Positions 36,025 to 45,087 of a stretch of 64,000 bases of DNA are shown piece after piece. The DNA lies in assembly GCF_036010505.1 (NCBI RefSeq), contig NZ_CP108569.1:1800001-1864000 (forward strand), written 5' to 3'. The position numbers and the translations under genes are program-made. Numbering within the stretch: position 1 is the stretch's first letter; each line of letters begins with the position of its first letter. Under the pieces are notes generated by a model that was given only the letters and a program-made list of their open reading frames with translations, made no database searches and was not told the DNA's origin. Source of the stretch: Streptomyces sp. NBC_01197 (lineage in GTDB: Bacteria > Actinomycetota > Actinomycetes > Streptomycetales > Streptomycetaceae).

Positions 36025-36476
36025 TGAGCGCACTCGAAGCGGCGCAGGCCGCACTGGCCGCCGAGCACGCCGCCGTGTACGGGTACGGCGTCGTCGGCGG
36101 CCGGGTCGCCCCGGCGCGCAGGACCGAGGCCCGCCAGGCGTACGACACCCACCGCGCCCGGCGTGACGCGCTGGTCAGGACCGTGCAGGGGCTGGGCGGG
36201 AAGCCGGTCGCGGCGTCGGCCGCCTATGCGCTGCCCTTCGAGGTGGCGGGGCAGGGCGACGCGGTCCGGCTCGCGGCGGTTCTGGAGGACCGGGTGGCCG
36301 ATGTCTACTCCGACCTGGTGCGGGCCGGACAGGGGCCGCTGCGGCACGAGGCGGCGCTGGCCCTGCGGGAGGCCGCCGTGCGGGCTGCGCGGTGGCGCGG
36401 CGACGGCAGCGTAGCCTTTCCGGGGCTCGCCGAGCGGGCCGCAGAGGCTGCCGGAAAGGGAACCACGCACGCATGA
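36024..36476 (+). CDS. DUF4439 ferritin-like protein
   Basis: 150 residues, start overlapping the upstream stop (TGATG). The fold motifs fit the ferritin-like DUF4439 domain: LAAEHAAVYGYGVVGGRVAP (Glu-x-x-His-like helix), TEARQAYDTHRARRDALVRTV, PFEVAGQGDAVRLAAVLEDRVADVYSDLV. Helix spacing supports a four-helix bundle, possibly with a metal site. Its function is not known. The stop overlaps the next gene (ATGA), so lipoprotein, DUF4439 protein and pseudo-kinase are one translational unit. Confidence 0.85.
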   Translation: MSALEAAQAALAAEHAAVYGYGVVGGRVAPARRTEARQAYDTHRARRDALVRTVQGLGGKPVAASAAYALPFEVAGQGDAVRLAAVLEDRVADVYSDLVRAGQGPLRHEAALALREAAVRAARWRGDGSVAFPGLAERAAEAAGKGTTHA

Positions 36477-37375
36477 CTTTCGAACCGCCGCAGCGGCTTG
36501 TCCGGGCGCTCGGCGAGACGTACGGGGACGCCGCCGCGGCCGACTGGCTCAGCCGGATTCAGACTGATATGCAAGGGGCCATCGGCGTACGGGAGTTGAC
36601 CGCCGAGCGGGTGCAGGCCCCGGGGGGCCGCAGCGCCCTGATCGTGCTGGTGCGCCGCGCCGACGGGACGCATGCGGTACTGAAGCTGGCTCCGCCCTTC
36701 GCCCGGCCCGGTCTGGAGCGGGCCGCGCTGGCGCACTGGAACGGCTGGGGCGCCGTACAGCTGCTCGACGACGCTGCCCCGGGCGACACCGCTCTGCTCC
36801 TAGAGCGTCTGCACCCGGAGGTCTCGCTGCACTCGCTGCCTGAGGCCAAGGCCCTCCTGGAGGCCGCGGGCACGGTGCGCAAGCTCTGGGTGGCGCCGCC
36901 GGACGCGCACGGTTTCGAGACGGTGGCCGAGCGGACCGCCCGGCAGGCCGCGGCGATGCGCGCGACGGCCGAGCCGCTGGTCGTCCCCCTGGTCGACGCG
37001 GCGCTCTCGGCACGCGACGAACTGCTCGCCTCGGGTTCGGAGAGTGTGCTGCTGCACGGCAACTTCCGCCAGAGCAAGGTTCTCGCCGGCGAGCGCGCCC
37101 CGTGGCTCGCGGTGGGTCCCGACCCGGTGGTCGGCGAGCGGGCGTACGACCTGGCCCGGCTGGTGCGCGACCGGGTGGACGACCTGGTCGCCGCCGCTGT
37201 CGGTCCCTCCACGGTGCGGCGCCGGGTGAACCGGCTGGCGGACTCGCTGGAGGTCGAGCACGCGCGGCTGCACGGCTGGACCCTGTTCCGGGCGGTGGAG
37301 TCGGGGGTACGGGCGGTCGCGGCGGGACGGCGGCAGGACGGAGAGCTGCTGCTGGAGTTCGCGGGCTGGCTCTGA
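36473..37375 (+). CDS. Degenerate aminoglycoside-phosphotransferase-like protein
   Basis: 300 residues resembling the aminoglycoside/hydroxyurea 6-phosphotransferase family: ALIVLVRRADGTHAVLKLAPPF (lysine strand), AALAHWNGWGAVQLL, LLLERL. The catalytic loop expected as HGD....N reads HGNFRQSKVL (H195-N197, with Lys in place of the metal-binding Asn). The expected I-D-P reads V-G-P (G215). Both key aspartates are therefore missing and phosphotransfer is unlikely. It may bind a nucleotide or substrate without catalysis. It is coupled to the DUF4439 gene; its stop lies in a 15-base duplication. Confidence 0.85.
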   Translation: MTFEPPQRLVRALGETYGDAAAADWLSRIQTDMQGAIGVRELTAERVQAPGGRSALIVLVRRADGTHAVLKLAPPFARPGLERAALAHWNGWGAVQLLDDAAPGDTALLLERLHPEVSLHSLPEAKALLEAAGTVRKLWVAPPDAHGFETVAERTARQAAAMRATAEPLVVPLVDAALSARDELLASGSESVLLHGNFRQSKVLAGERAPWLAVGPDPVVGERAYDLARLVRDRVDDLVAAAVGPSTVRRRVNRLADSLEVEHARLHGWTLFRAVESGVRAVAAGRRQDGELLLEFAGWL

Positions 37376-37397
37376 ACGGGCCGGCTCCGAACGGGCC
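37368..37397. repeat. 15-base tandem duplication on the kinase-like gene stop codon
   Basis: GGCTCTGAACGGGCC (37368-37382) is followed directly by GGCTCCGAACGGGCC (37383-37397). The single difference turns the stop TGA of the first copy into CGA in the second. Confidence 0.9.
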
Positions 37398-37403
37398 GGC
37401 CGC

Positions 37404-37453
37404 CGGGTGCTGGGGGCGGGCCGGGCTTCTCCCCGGCCCGCCCCCAGCACCCG
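37404..37453. terminator. Bidirectional terminator between kinase-like gene and proS
   Basis: A perfect 22-base-pair GC-rich stem (37404-37425 with 37432-37453), 6-base loop. It serves two convergent genes. It is the longest perfect stem in the window. Confidence 0.9.
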
Positions 37454-37465
37454 GACCCGTACGCG

Positions 37466-39160
37466 TCAGCCGGCCAGCCGCTCGATCGCCTCGGCGACCG
37501 TGAGCTCCTCGCGCTCGCCCGTGCGCCGGTCCTTGAGTTCGAGGACGCCGTCCGCCGCCCGCCGGCCCGCGACCAGGATCTGCGGGACCCCGATCAGCTC
37601 GGAGTCGGTGAACTTCACCCCGGGAGAGACCCCGGCGCGGTCGTCGACGAGCACCCGCACACCGGCCGCGCCCAGCTTCTCGGCGACGTCCAGGGCCAGT
37701 TCGGTCTGGAGCGCCTTGCCCGCGGCGACGACGTGCACGTCGGCCGGTGCGACCTCCTTGGTCCAGCACAGCCCCTTGTCGTCCGCGGACTGCTCGGCGA
37801 GCGCCGCCACGGCGCGGGAGACGCCGATGCCGTACGAGCCCATGGTGACCCGGACCGGCTTGCCCTGCTGGCCCAGCACGTCGAGCTGGAAGGTGTCCGC
37901 GTACTTGCGGCCCAGCTGGAAGATGTGGCCGATCTCGATCGCGCGGTCAAGCTTGAGGCCGGCGCCGCAGGACGGGCAGGGGTCGCCGGGCTCGACGACC
38001 ACGACGTCGAGGTAGTCGTCCACCTCGAAGTCGCGTCCGGCGACCACGTTGCGCGCGTGCTTGCCGGGCTTGTTGGCGCCGGTGATCCAGGCCGTACCGG
38101 CCGCGATCCGCGGATCGGCGATGAACCGGACCTTCTCGAGACCCTGCGGGCCGACATAGCCGCGTACCAGGTCGGGGCGGTCCTCGAAGTCCTCGGCGGT
38201 GACCAGCTCGACCACGGCGGGGGCCAGGTGCTCACCCAGCTTGCCGAGGTCCACCTCCCGGTGGCCGGGCACACCGACGGCGACGATCTCGCCGTCGACC
38301 TTCACCAGCAGGTTCTTCAGGGTCGCGGACGCGCGCACGCCGAGGTGCGCGGCCAGCGTCTCGATCGTCGGGGTGTCGGGGGTGTCCAGCTCCTCGACGG
38401 CGCCGTGCTCGGCGGCGTCCACCACGGGGGCGGTGAAGGTGACCGCCTCGGTGTTGGCCGCGTAGTCGCACTGCGGGCAGTCCACGAAGGTGTCCTCGCC
38501 TGCGGCGGCCGGCGCCAGGAACTCCTCGGAGGCCGAGCCGCCCATGGCGCCGGAGACGGCGGAGACGATCCGGTGGTCGAGACCGAGGCGCTCGAAGATC
38601 CTGATGTATGCCTCACGGTGCAGCCGGTAGGACTCGGCCAGGCCCTCGTCCGTGGTGTCGAAGGAGTACGAGTCCTTCATCTGGAACTCACGGCCGCGCA
38701 GCACTCCGGAGCGCGGACGCGCCTCGTCCCGGTACTTCGTCTGGATCTGGTAGAGCATCACCGGCAGGTCCTTGTAGGACGTGCACTGGTCCTTGACGGT
38801 CTGGGTGAAGATCTCCTCGTGCGTCGGGCCGAGGAGGTAGTCGGCGCCCTTGCGGTCCTTGAGGCGGAAGAGCAGGTCGCCGTACTCCTCCCAGCGGCCG
38901 GACGCCTCGTAGGGCTCCTTGGGCAGCAGCGCGGGGAGCAGGACCTCCTGCGCGCCGATGCCGTCCATCTCCTCGCGCACCACGCGGGAGACGTTGTCGA
39001 GGACCTTCTTGCCCAGCGGCAGCCAGGTCCAGATCCCGGCCGCGTTGCGGCGTACGTAACCGGCGCGGACCAGGAGCTTGTGGCTGAGCGTCTCCGCGTC
39101 CGCCGGGTCGTCGCGCAAGGTCTTGACCATCAACCGGGACATGCGCTGGACCTGGGCCAT
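37466..39160 (-). CDS. proS: Prolyl-tRNA synthetase (bacterial type with editing insertion)
   Basis: 564 residues, class II. Motif 1 region [25 protein letters not shown]. Motif 2 region [18 protein letters not shown] and [23 protein letters not shown] Ybak-like editing insertion of about 180 residues (roughly 230-400, [10 protein letters not shown] and [12 protein letters not shown]). Motif 3 [14 protein letters not shown] near 440, then the anticodon-binding domain. The ATG start [23 protein letters not shown] is typical. It lies downstream of a GNAT gene and ends at the long hairpin. Confidence 0.98.
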   Translation of the reverse strand: MAQVQRMSRLMVKTLRDDPADAETLSHKLLVRAGYVRRNAAGIWTWLPLGKKVLDNVSRVVREEMDGIGAQEVLLPALLPKEPYEASGRWEEYGDLLFRLKDRKGADYLLGPTHEEIFTQTVKDQCTSYKDLPVMLYQIQTKYRDEARPRSGVLRGREFQMKDSYSFDTTDEGLAESYRLHREAYIRIFERLGLDHRIVSAVSGAMGGSASEEFLAPAAAGEDTFVDCPQCDYAANTEAVTFTAPVVDAAEHGAVEELDTPDTPTIETLAAHLGVRASATLKNLLVKVDGEIVAVGVPGHREVDLGKLGEHLAPAVVELVTAEDFEDRPDLVRGYVGPQGLEKVRFIADPRIAAGTAWITGANKPGKHARNVVAGRDFEVDDYLDVVVVEPGDPCPSCGAGLKLDRAIEIGHIFQLGRKYADTFQLDVLGQQGKPVRVTMGSYGIGVSRAVAALAEQSADDKGLCWTKEVAPADVHVVAAGKALQTELALDVAEKLGAAGVRVLVDDRAGVSPGVKFTDSELIGVPQILVAGRRAADGVLELKDRRTGEREELTVAEAIERLAG

Positions 39161-39187
39161 GGTGACTCTCCTGCTTGGCTGTGTTTT

Positions 39188-39207
39188 CCGGGGGACGCCC
39201 CCCGGAC
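39188..39207. terminator. Hairpin after the 39262 GNAT gene
   Basis: TCCGGGGG (39188-39195) pairs perfectly with CCCCCGGA (39200-39207), loop ACGC. It lies about 55 bases past the acetyltransferase stop and 28 bases before the proS start. Confidence 0.6.
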
Positions 39208-39261
39208 CCCCGTAAGTGATGTCAGGAGGTTAACCGTGCCCGGCGGGCGGGCGGAAATCGG

Positions 39262-39810
39262 TTACGGACGCCTGGCCGGGCGGAGCAGCGGGAGCGGGGC
39301 GCCCATCACCGCGTACGGCATTCCCGCGCTGGGGAAGTGGACCTGCCGCGCGAGGTCCGTGTACCCCAGGGAGCGGTAGAGACCGCGGGCCGGGGACTCC
39401 CGGTCGATGGCCGAGAGGATCGAGCGCGGTTCGGCGGCGCTGTCGGTGATCGCGGTGATCAGCGCGCGGCCGGTGCCCCGGCCCTGGAATCCGGGGTGGA
39501 CGTGCAGCTCGGTGATCACGAAGGAGTCGTCGAGCCAGAAGTCGGTGCCGGTGGAGCGCAGATACGGCTCGACCACCGTGGACCACCAGTGGGCGCGGCT
39601 GTTGGGCATCCCGTACACGAAACCGACCAGGCGGCCGTCGGACGCCGTCGCGCCGAGGGCGCGGGCGCCGGGGTTCTGCAGATGGCGCAGCACGATGTGG
39701 CGGCGTACGGCGACCTCCGCCTCGCTGAGGCCGAACGCGAGGGCCTGCACGGCCAGCGCTTCGTCCACTCGTCCGGCGAGATCGACCGGCCCGACCACTG
39801 CGTCATCCAT
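39262..39810 (-). CDS. GNAT family N-acetyltransferase
   Basis: 182 residues from the ATG at 39810; a GTG at 39819 would add three. The acetyl-CoA-binding motif HVHPGFQGRGTGRALI (Q-G-R-G-T-G) sits near residue 110, followed by SPARGLYRSLGYTDLARQVHF (motif B, with the family RGLYRSLGY). The acceptor substrate is unknown. It lies between proS and the second GNAT gene, 30 bases downstream of the latter, so the two are probably cotranscribed. Confidence 0.9.
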   Translation of the reverse strand: MDDAVVGPVDLAGRVDEALAVQALAFGLSEAEVAVRRHIVLRHLQNPGARALGATASDGRLVGFVYGMPNSRAHWWSTVVEPYLRSTGTDFWLDDSFVITELHVHPGFQGRGTGRALITAITDSAAEPRSILSAIDRESPARGLYRSLGYTDLARQVHFPSAGMPYAVMGAPLPLLRPARRP

Positions 39811-39840
39811 GGTCGGCACCCTAACCGCAGAACTCCGGTG

Positions 39841-40686
39841 TCAGAACAGGACGCTCATGAAGGCTCCGACCTCGCGGAAGCCGACCCGGCGGTAGGAGGC
39901 GCGCGCCGCGGAGTTGAAGTCGTTGACGTACAGGCTGACCACGGGGGCCACGTCGGCGAGCGCATAGCGCAGAACCGCGGCCATGCCGGTCTCGGAGAGG
40001 CCGCGGCCGCGGAACTCCGGGGCGACCCAGACGCCCTGGATCTGGCAGGCCAGTGAGGTGGCGGCACCGATCTCGGCCTTGAAGACGACCTGGCCGTTCT
40101 CGATCCGGGCGAAGGAGCGGCCGGAGCCGACCAGTTCGGCGACGCGTGCCTGGTAGAGGAGTCCGCCGTCCCCCGCCATCGGGGAGACCCCGACCTCCTC
40201 GGTGAACATGGCCACGCAGGCGGGCATGACCACTTCCAGCTCGTCCTTGCGGATGCGGCGGACGAGCGGGTCCGGCGCGATGTCGGCCGACGGCTGCTCG
40301 GTGACCATCATCGGCTGGTGGGCGCGGACGTCGCGGGCGGGGCCCCAGCTCGGTTCGAGCAGCCGCCACAGCAGCGCGGTGGACTCGGCGGGGCCCACGA
40401 TGGAGGAGCAGCGGCGGCCGGCCCGGCGGGCGCGTTCGGCGAAGGCGCGTACGGCGTCGGGGCCCGCGCAGATCGGGACGAGGTTGGCGCCGGAGTAGCA
40501 GAGCGAGCGGAGCCGGCCGCCGGTGTACCAGCCCCACATCTCGCCGCCGAGCCGCCACGGGTCGAGTCCGGCGACCTGGACGCGGGACGTCACGAAGGCG
40601 TTGACGACGGGATCGCTGTGCAGGATCTCGAGCGCAGCGTCGAGTTCGCCGGGTTCGAGGACGCGGGTGGTGGTCTGCGTCAACAC
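39841..40686 (-). CDS. GNAT acetyltransferase with N-terminal DUF4081-like domain
   Basis: 281 residues from a GTG at 40686 (VLTQTTTRVLEPGELDAAL), supported by GGAG nine bases upstream; longer frames begin with non-family sequence. The first 130 residues match the DUF4081 arrangement seen in actinobacterial GNAT proteins (VNAFVTSRVQVAGLDPWRLGGEMWG, LCYSGANLVPI). The C-terminal GNAT domain has GVWVAPEFRGRGLSETGMAAVLR and FNSAARASYRRVGFREVG. It is downstream of ispG after a 397-base gap. Substrate unknown. Confidence 0.9.
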   Translation of the reverse strand: MLTQTTTRVLEPGELDAALEILHSDPVVNAFVTSRVQVAGLDPWRLGGEMWGWYTGGRLRSLCYSGANLVPICAGPDAVRAFAERARRAGRRCSSIVGPAESTALLWRLLEPSWGPARDVRAHQPMMVTEQPSADIAPDPLVRRIRKDELEVVMPACVAMFTEEVGVSPMAGDGGLLYQARVAELVGSGRSFARIENGQVVFKAEIGAATSLACQIQGVWVAPEFRGRGLSETGMAAVLRYALADVAPVVSLYVNDFNSAARASYRRVGFREVGAFMSVLF

Positions 40687-41083
40687 AAGGGTCGCTCCAA
40701 CGCTCCTTCGGGGCAATGTCACGGCATCGCGCTTCTTGTAGCGTTGCAGCGCGTCTGTCCGGCGACGGTCACGGATTGGCCGTCGCGTCACCGCGAGAAG
40801 CCCGTCAGGGCGGAGTCACACGGTCTGCTGGTCTCCGAACTGTACCCGGAGATGCATCGCGGCACCGCTCGCGCGGGAGAGGCCCTTCCTGCGGAGGGTC
40901 CTGTCCCGCGCGCCACCGGAGCGGTTCAGCCGATGTGGTGGTTCAGCTCACAGAGCGGTCTCAGCCGGCGGACTCAGCCGGCGGAGCGGCTCAGCTCACG
41001 AGCAGCTCCGCGGCAGAGCAGCCGGCCGAGAGCAGTCAACTGACAGAGCCTTCGGCCGACAGAGCGTTCAGCTGACAGAACGT
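40687..41083. other. 397-base gap between ispG and the DUF4081 acetyltransferase gene
   Basis: No gene is supported. The right half (about 40920-41094) is built of degenerate repeats of TTCAGC/CTCAGC blocks, ending in the four regular 16-base units at the ispG stop. The left half should contain the acetyltransferase promoter, but I see no convincing -35/-10 pair. Confidence 0.6.
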
Positions 41084-41094
41084 TCAGCTGACGG
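41031..41094. repeat. 16-base tandem repeat, four copies, running into the ispG stop
   Basis: Units at 41031, 41047, 41063 and 41079: AGCAGTCAACTGACAG, AGCCTTCGGCCGACAG, AGCGTTCAGCTGACAG, AACGTTCAGCTGACGG. The last includes the ispG stop (41084-41086). Each holds a TTCAGCTGA-like dyad. On the ispG strand the repeats give further TGA triplets in other frames. Confidence 0.85.
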
Positions 41095-42238
41095 AGACCG
41101 CGGGCTCGCCGGATGCGATGCCGTCACGTTCCATCTGCTCGGCGATCTTCATCGCCTCCTCGATCAGGGTCTCGACGATCTTCGACTCCGGGACGGTCTT
41201 GATGACCTCGCCCTTCACGAAGATCTGGCCCTTGCCGTTGCCGGAGGCCACACCGAGATCCGCTTCGCGCGCCTCGCCGGGGCCGTTGACGACACAGCCC
41301 ATCACGGCGACGCGCAGCGGGACCTCCATGCCCTCGAGTCCGGCGGACACCTGGTCGGCCAGCTTGTACACATCGACCTGGGCCCGGCCGCAGGAGGGGC
41401 AGGAGACGATCTCCAGGCGGCGCTGCCTGAGGTTGAGCGACTCCAGGATCTGGATGCCGACCTTGACCTCCTCGGCGGGCGGCGCCGAGAGCGAGACCCG
41501 GATGGTGTCGCCGATGCCCTCACTGAGCAGCGCGCCGAAGGCCACGGCGGACTTGATGGTCCCCTGGAAGGCGGGGCCCGCCTCGGTCACACCGAGGTGC
41601 AGCGGGTAGTCGGACTGCGCGGCCAGCTGCCGGTAGGCGTTGACCATGACCACCGGGTCGTTGTGCTTGACCGAGATCTTGATGTCGCGGAAGCCGTGCT
41701 CCTCGAAGAGGGAGGCCTCCCACAGCGCCGACTCGACCAGAGCCTCGGGTGTCGCCTTGCCGTACTTCTTCAGCAGCCGCGCGTCCAGCGAGCCCGCGTT
41801 CACGCCGATCCGGATCGGCGTCCCGGCGTCGGAGGCCGCGAGCGCGATCTCCTTCACCTTGTCGTCGAACTGCTTGATGTTGCCCGGATTCACCCGCACC
41901 GCAGCGCAACCCGCGTCGATCGCCGCGAAGACGTACTTCGGCTGGAAGTGGATATCGGCGATGACCGGAATCTGCGACTTCTTCGCGATGGTCGCCAGCG
42001 CGTCCGCGTCGTCCTGCGTCGGGCACGCCACCCGCACGATCTGGCAGCCGGAAGCCGTCAGCTCCGCGATCTGCTGAAGCGTCGCCCCGATGTCCGAGGT
42101 CCGCGTCGTGGTCATCGACTGCACGGAGACGGGTGCGTCTCCTCCGACGGCCACCGTGCCGACCTGGATCTTGCGGCTGATCCTCCGGTCGGCGAGCTTG
42201 ATCGGAACGTCCGGCATTCCGAGAGAAATCGCAGTCAT
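41084..42238 (-). CDS. ispG: 4-hydroxy-3-methylbut-2-en-1-yl diphosphate synthase
   Basis: 384 residues, starting at the ATG at 42238 ([27 protein letters not shown]); the upstream frame is rejected. An iron-sulfur reductase of the non-mevalonate isoprenoid pathway. The TIM-barrel part holds [17 protein letters not shown] and [11 protein letters not shown]. The 4Fe-4S cysteines are in [10 protein letters not shown] and [11 protein letters not shown]. It is clustered with rseP and dxr. Its last codons merge into a 16-base repeat array. Confidence 0.97.
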   Translation of the reverse strand: MTAISLGMPDVPIKLADRRISRKIQVGTVAVGGDAPVSVQSMTTTRTSDIGATLQQIAELTASGCQIVRVACPTQDDADALATIAKKSQIPVIADIHFQPKYVFAAIDAGCAAVRVNPGNIKQFDDKVKEIALAASDAGTPIRIGVNAGSLDARLLKKYGKATPEALVESALWEASLFEEHGFRDIKISVKHNDPVVMVNAYRQLAAQSDYPLHLGVTEAGPAFQGTIKSAVAFGALLSEGIGDTIRVSLSAPPAEEVKVGIQILESLNLRQRRLEIVSCPSCGRAQVDVYKLADQVSAGLEGMEVPLRVAVMGCVVNGPGEAREADLGVASGNGKGQIFVKGEVIKTVPESKIVETLIEEAMKIAEQMERDGIASGEPAVSVS

Positions 42239-42375
42239 GCGCAGTGCATCCCCAAGGGTGTGGATCGAGGTCCCGGAATCAGTTCGAGGTCCCGGAATCA
42301 ACGGGCTTCGGCCACCGAGATTACGTCACCCGGGGCGGCGCACGAACATCCGCGCTCTAAACCACCCCAAAGGTG

Positions 42376-42406
42376 AGCGGCCGCACACCCAGGGTGCGCG
42401 GCCGCT
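42376..42406. terminator. Hairpin between rseP and ispG
   Basis: A near-perfect 14-15-base stem (42376-42390 against 42392-42406, one G-U-type position, three-base loop), 16 bases after the rseP stop. It likely ends the dxr-rseP transcript. Confidence 0.7.
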
Positions 42407-42421
42407 GTTTTCCGCCTGGTT

Positions 42422-43726
42422 TCAGGTGATTTTGACAGGGTTGACGATGTCAGCCACCAGCACGAGCAGGGTGAAGCAGACGAAGACCCCGGCGACGACG
42501 TACGCGACGGGCATCAGCTTCGCGACATCGAACGGGCCCGGGTCGGGCCGCCTGAAGACCTTGGCCAGATTGCGCCGCAGCGCCTCCCACAGGGCTCCCG
42601 CGATGTGCCCGCCGTCCAGCGGCAGCAGCGGCAGCATGTTGAAGAGGAAGAGCGAGAGATTGAATCCGGCCAGCAGGAACAGCATCATCGCCAGCTGGTT
42701 CTGCGCGGGCACGTGCAGCGTCATGACCTCGCCGCCGATCCTCGCCGCGCCGACCACGCCGACCGGCGAGTCGGCCTTGCGCTGGCCGCCGTCGAAGGCC
42801 GCGTTCCAGAGGTCCGGGATCTTGGACGGCAGCGCGACGATCGAGTCGACGCCGTTACCCACCATGTCGCCCATCCGGCCCACCGAGGCGCCGAAGGACA
42901 GCGGCTTGATCTCGGTCTGCGCGGCGAAACCGAGGTAGCCGGCCGGGACGTACTTGTCGGGGACGACGTCCCCGTTGGAGTCCTTGCGGGCCACCATGTT
43001 CTTGGCGAGCTTGGCGTGCAGGGTCTGCTGCTTCCCGTCACGTACGACGGTGATGGTGGCCGGGCCGATGGTGTTGCGGATGTGGTCCGACAGCTCGGCC
43101 CAGGTGGAGACCTTCGCGCCGTCGAAGGCGACGATCTTGTCGCCCTCCTTCAGGCCCGCCGCCCTGGCGGGCGAGACCGGGTCGCCCTTCTCGCAGGTCT
43201 GACGCTTCTCGCTCTGCGAGATGACGCACTTCTGCACACCGGCGACCTGCGTGGTCTGGGTCTCGAAGCCGAAGGACATCGCGACCCCCATGAAGATCAC
43301 GACCGCGAGGATCAGATTCATGAAGGGGCCCGCGAACATCACGATCACGCGCTTCCACGGCTTGCGGGTGTAGAACAGCCGCTCCTCGTCGCCCTCCTCC
43401 AGCTCCTCGAAGGCCGCGGACCGCGCGTCCTCGACCATGGAGCGCCAGGGGGAGGTGGACCGGGACTCGATCCTGCCGTCCGGTCCCGGCGGGAACATAC
43501 CGATCATGCGGATGTAGCCGCCGGCCGGAATCGCCTTGAACCCGTACTCCGTATCGCCCTTCTTCCGCGACCAGATGGTCGGGCCGAAGCCGACCATGTA
43601 CTGCGGGACGCGGATACCGAAGAGCTTCGCCGTCGAGAGGTGGCCCAGCTCGTGCCAGGCGATGGAGAAGAGCAGCCCGAAGACAAAGATGACGATGCCG
43701 ATGACCGTCAACACGATCGTGCTCAT
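42422..43726 (-). CDS. rseP: Site-2 protease, M50 family (RseP/RasP-like)
   Basis: 434 residues. Intramembrane zinc metalloprotease for regulated proteolysis, for example of anti-sigma factors. The HELGH motif is at residues 25-29 in the first helix. A PDZ domain sits in the middle ([24 protein letters not shown]). The second metal motif is [10 protein letters not shown] near residue 372, with [19 protein letters not shown]. The gene starts in an ATGA overlap with the dxr stop. Linkage to dxr is widespread in bacteria. Confidence 0.95.
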   Translation of the reverse strand: MSTIVLTVIGIVIFVFGLLFSIAWHELGHLSTAKLFGIRVPQYMVGFGPTIWSRKKGDTEYGFKAIPAGGYIRMIGMFPPGPDGRIESRSTSPWRSMVEDARSAAFEELEEGDEERLFYTRKPWKRVIVMFAGPFMNLILAVVIFMGVAMSFGFETQTTQVAGVQKCVISQSEKRQTCEKGDPVSPARAAGLKEGDKIVAFDGAKVSTWAELSDHIRNTIGPATITVVRDGKQQTLHAKLAKNMVARKDSNGDVVPDKYVPAGYLGFAAQTEIKPLSFGASVGRMGDMVGNGVDSIVALPSKIPDLWNAAFDGGQRKADSPVGVVGAARIGGEVMTLHVPAQNQLAMMLFLLAGFNLSLFLFNMLPLLPLDGGHIAGALWEALRRNLAKVFRRPDPGPFDVAKLMPVAYVVAGVFVCFTLLVLVADIVNPVKIT

Positions 43727-44973
43727 GCGCGAGCCTCCGCTGTGGCCTTCTGGGCGAGTTCATGGGCCCGGGCACGTGCCCAGGTCTCCGCTTGCAGGAC
43801 GTCCGCGACCGTCAGAGAGGTTCCCGTACGGGGCTCACCATGCTCGGCCACGACTGCGGTGACCGTATCCATAATCCCGTTGAAGGGCAGCTTTCCGTTC
43901 AGGAAGGCGTCGACGCACTCCTCGTTCGCCGCGTTGAAGACCGCGGGAGCCGTGCCGCCCAGGGCTCCGACGTGCCGCGCCAGTCCGACGGCCGGGAAGG
44001 CCTCGGTGTCCAGCGGGAAGAACTCCCAGCTGGACGCCTTCGTCCAGTCGAAGGCGGGAGCGGCGTCCGGGATCCGCTGCGGCCAGCCGATTCCGACGGC
44101 GATCGGGCCGCTCATGTCGGGAGGGGTGGCCTGGGCGAGCGTCGAGCCGTCGGTGAACTCGACCATGGAGTGGACGTACGACTGGGGGTGCACGACGACC
44201 TCGATGCGGTCGAACGGGACGTCGTACAGCAGATGCGCCTCGATGACCTCAAGACCCTTGTTGACCAGGGTCGCCGAGTTCACGGTGATGACGGGTCCCA
44301 TCGCCCAGGTCGGGTGGGCCAGCGCCGCTTCGGGTGTGACGTCGGCCAGCTCGGCCCTGGTCCGGCCCCGGAACGGTCCGCCGGACGCGGTGACGATCAG
44401 CTTGCGCACATCGGCGCGCTTCCCTGACGCCAGTGCCTGGAAGAGCGCGGCGTGCTCGGAGTCGACCGGGATGATCTGGCCGGGCTTCGCCAGCGCCTTC
44501 ACCAGCGGGCCGCCGACGATCAGCGACTCCTTGTTGGCGAGGGCGAGCGTACGGCCCGCGGTCAGGGCGGCGAGGGTGGGCGCGAGGCCGATGGAGCCGG
44601 TGATGCCGTTGAGCACGGTGTGGCAGTCGGACGCGGCGAGTTCACTCGCGGCGTCGGGCCCGGCCAGGACCTCCGGGAGCGGCTCTGTTCCGTACTCCGC
44701 GCCCAGCGCCTCTCGCAGCGCGGGCACGGCGTCCTCACGGGCGACAGCGACGGTACGGACACCGAGCCGGCGCGCCTGCTCGGCGAGCAGGGCGATCCGC
44801 CCGCCGGCGGCGGAGAGCGCCGTCACCCGGAAGCGGTCGGGGTTGCGCAGCACCAGGTCGATGGCCTGGGTGCCGATGGACCCGGTCGAGCCGAGGACGA
44901 CGATGTCCCGGCGTCCTTCGAGCGGGTCGAAGACGGTGTGCGGGTCGGCGAGGGTGGCAGGGCTGTCGCTCAT
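43723..44973 (-). CDS. dxr: 1-deoxy-D-xylulose 5-phosphate reductoisomerase
   Basis: 416 residues from the ATG at 44973 ([12 protein letters not shown]); an ATG three codons upstream is possible. NADPH- and metal-dependent second step of the MEP pathway. [21 protein letters not shown] is the nucleotide fold. [26 protein letters not shown] (metal site) and SGGPFRGRT are present. It is followed by rseP (ATGA) then ispG, forming an isoprenoid cluster. Confidence 0.97.
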   Translation of the reverse strand: MSDSPATLADPHTVFDPLEGRRDIVVLGSTGSIGTQAIDLVLRNPDRFRVTALSAAGGRIALLAEQARRLGVRTVAVAREDAVPALREALGAEYGTEPLPEVLAGPDAASELAASDCHTVLNGITGSIGLAPTLAALTAGRTLALANKESLIVGGPLVKALAKPGQIIPVDSEHAALFQALASGKRADVRKLIVTASGGPFRGRTRAELADVTPEAALAHPTWAMGPVITVNSATLVNKGLEVIEAHLLYDVPFDRIEVVVHPQSYVHSMVEFTDGSTLAQATPPDMSGPIAVGIGWPQRIPDAAPAFDWTKASSWEFFPLDTEAFPAVGLARHVGALGGTAPAVFNAANEECVDAFLNGKLPFNGIMDTVTAVVAEHGEPRTGTSLTVADVLQAETWARARAHELAQKATAEARA

Positions 44974-45046
44974 GCCCCCCATTGTTGCCGCATAAGGCGG
45001 GCGTCAGGACAGTGAGCCCCGGTTCGGGTGCGCGGGAGTTGTCGGG

Positions 45047-45086
45047 GCGCCCGCGCCGTCGGCGCCCTTCGCCGCGGCGCGGGCGC
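45047..45086. terminator. Terminator after the aroA-like gene
   Basis: A perfect 12-base-pair stem (45047-45058 with 45075-45086), 16-base loop, directly after the EPSP synthase-like stop. The remaining 60 bases before dxr show no other feature. Confidence 0.75.
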
Positions 45087-45087
45087 T

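Noticed and set aside
36473..37375. Kinase-like gene as an antibiotic-resistance phosphotransferase
   Set aside because: Both catalytic aspartate positions are replaced, so resistance by phosphorylation is not supported.
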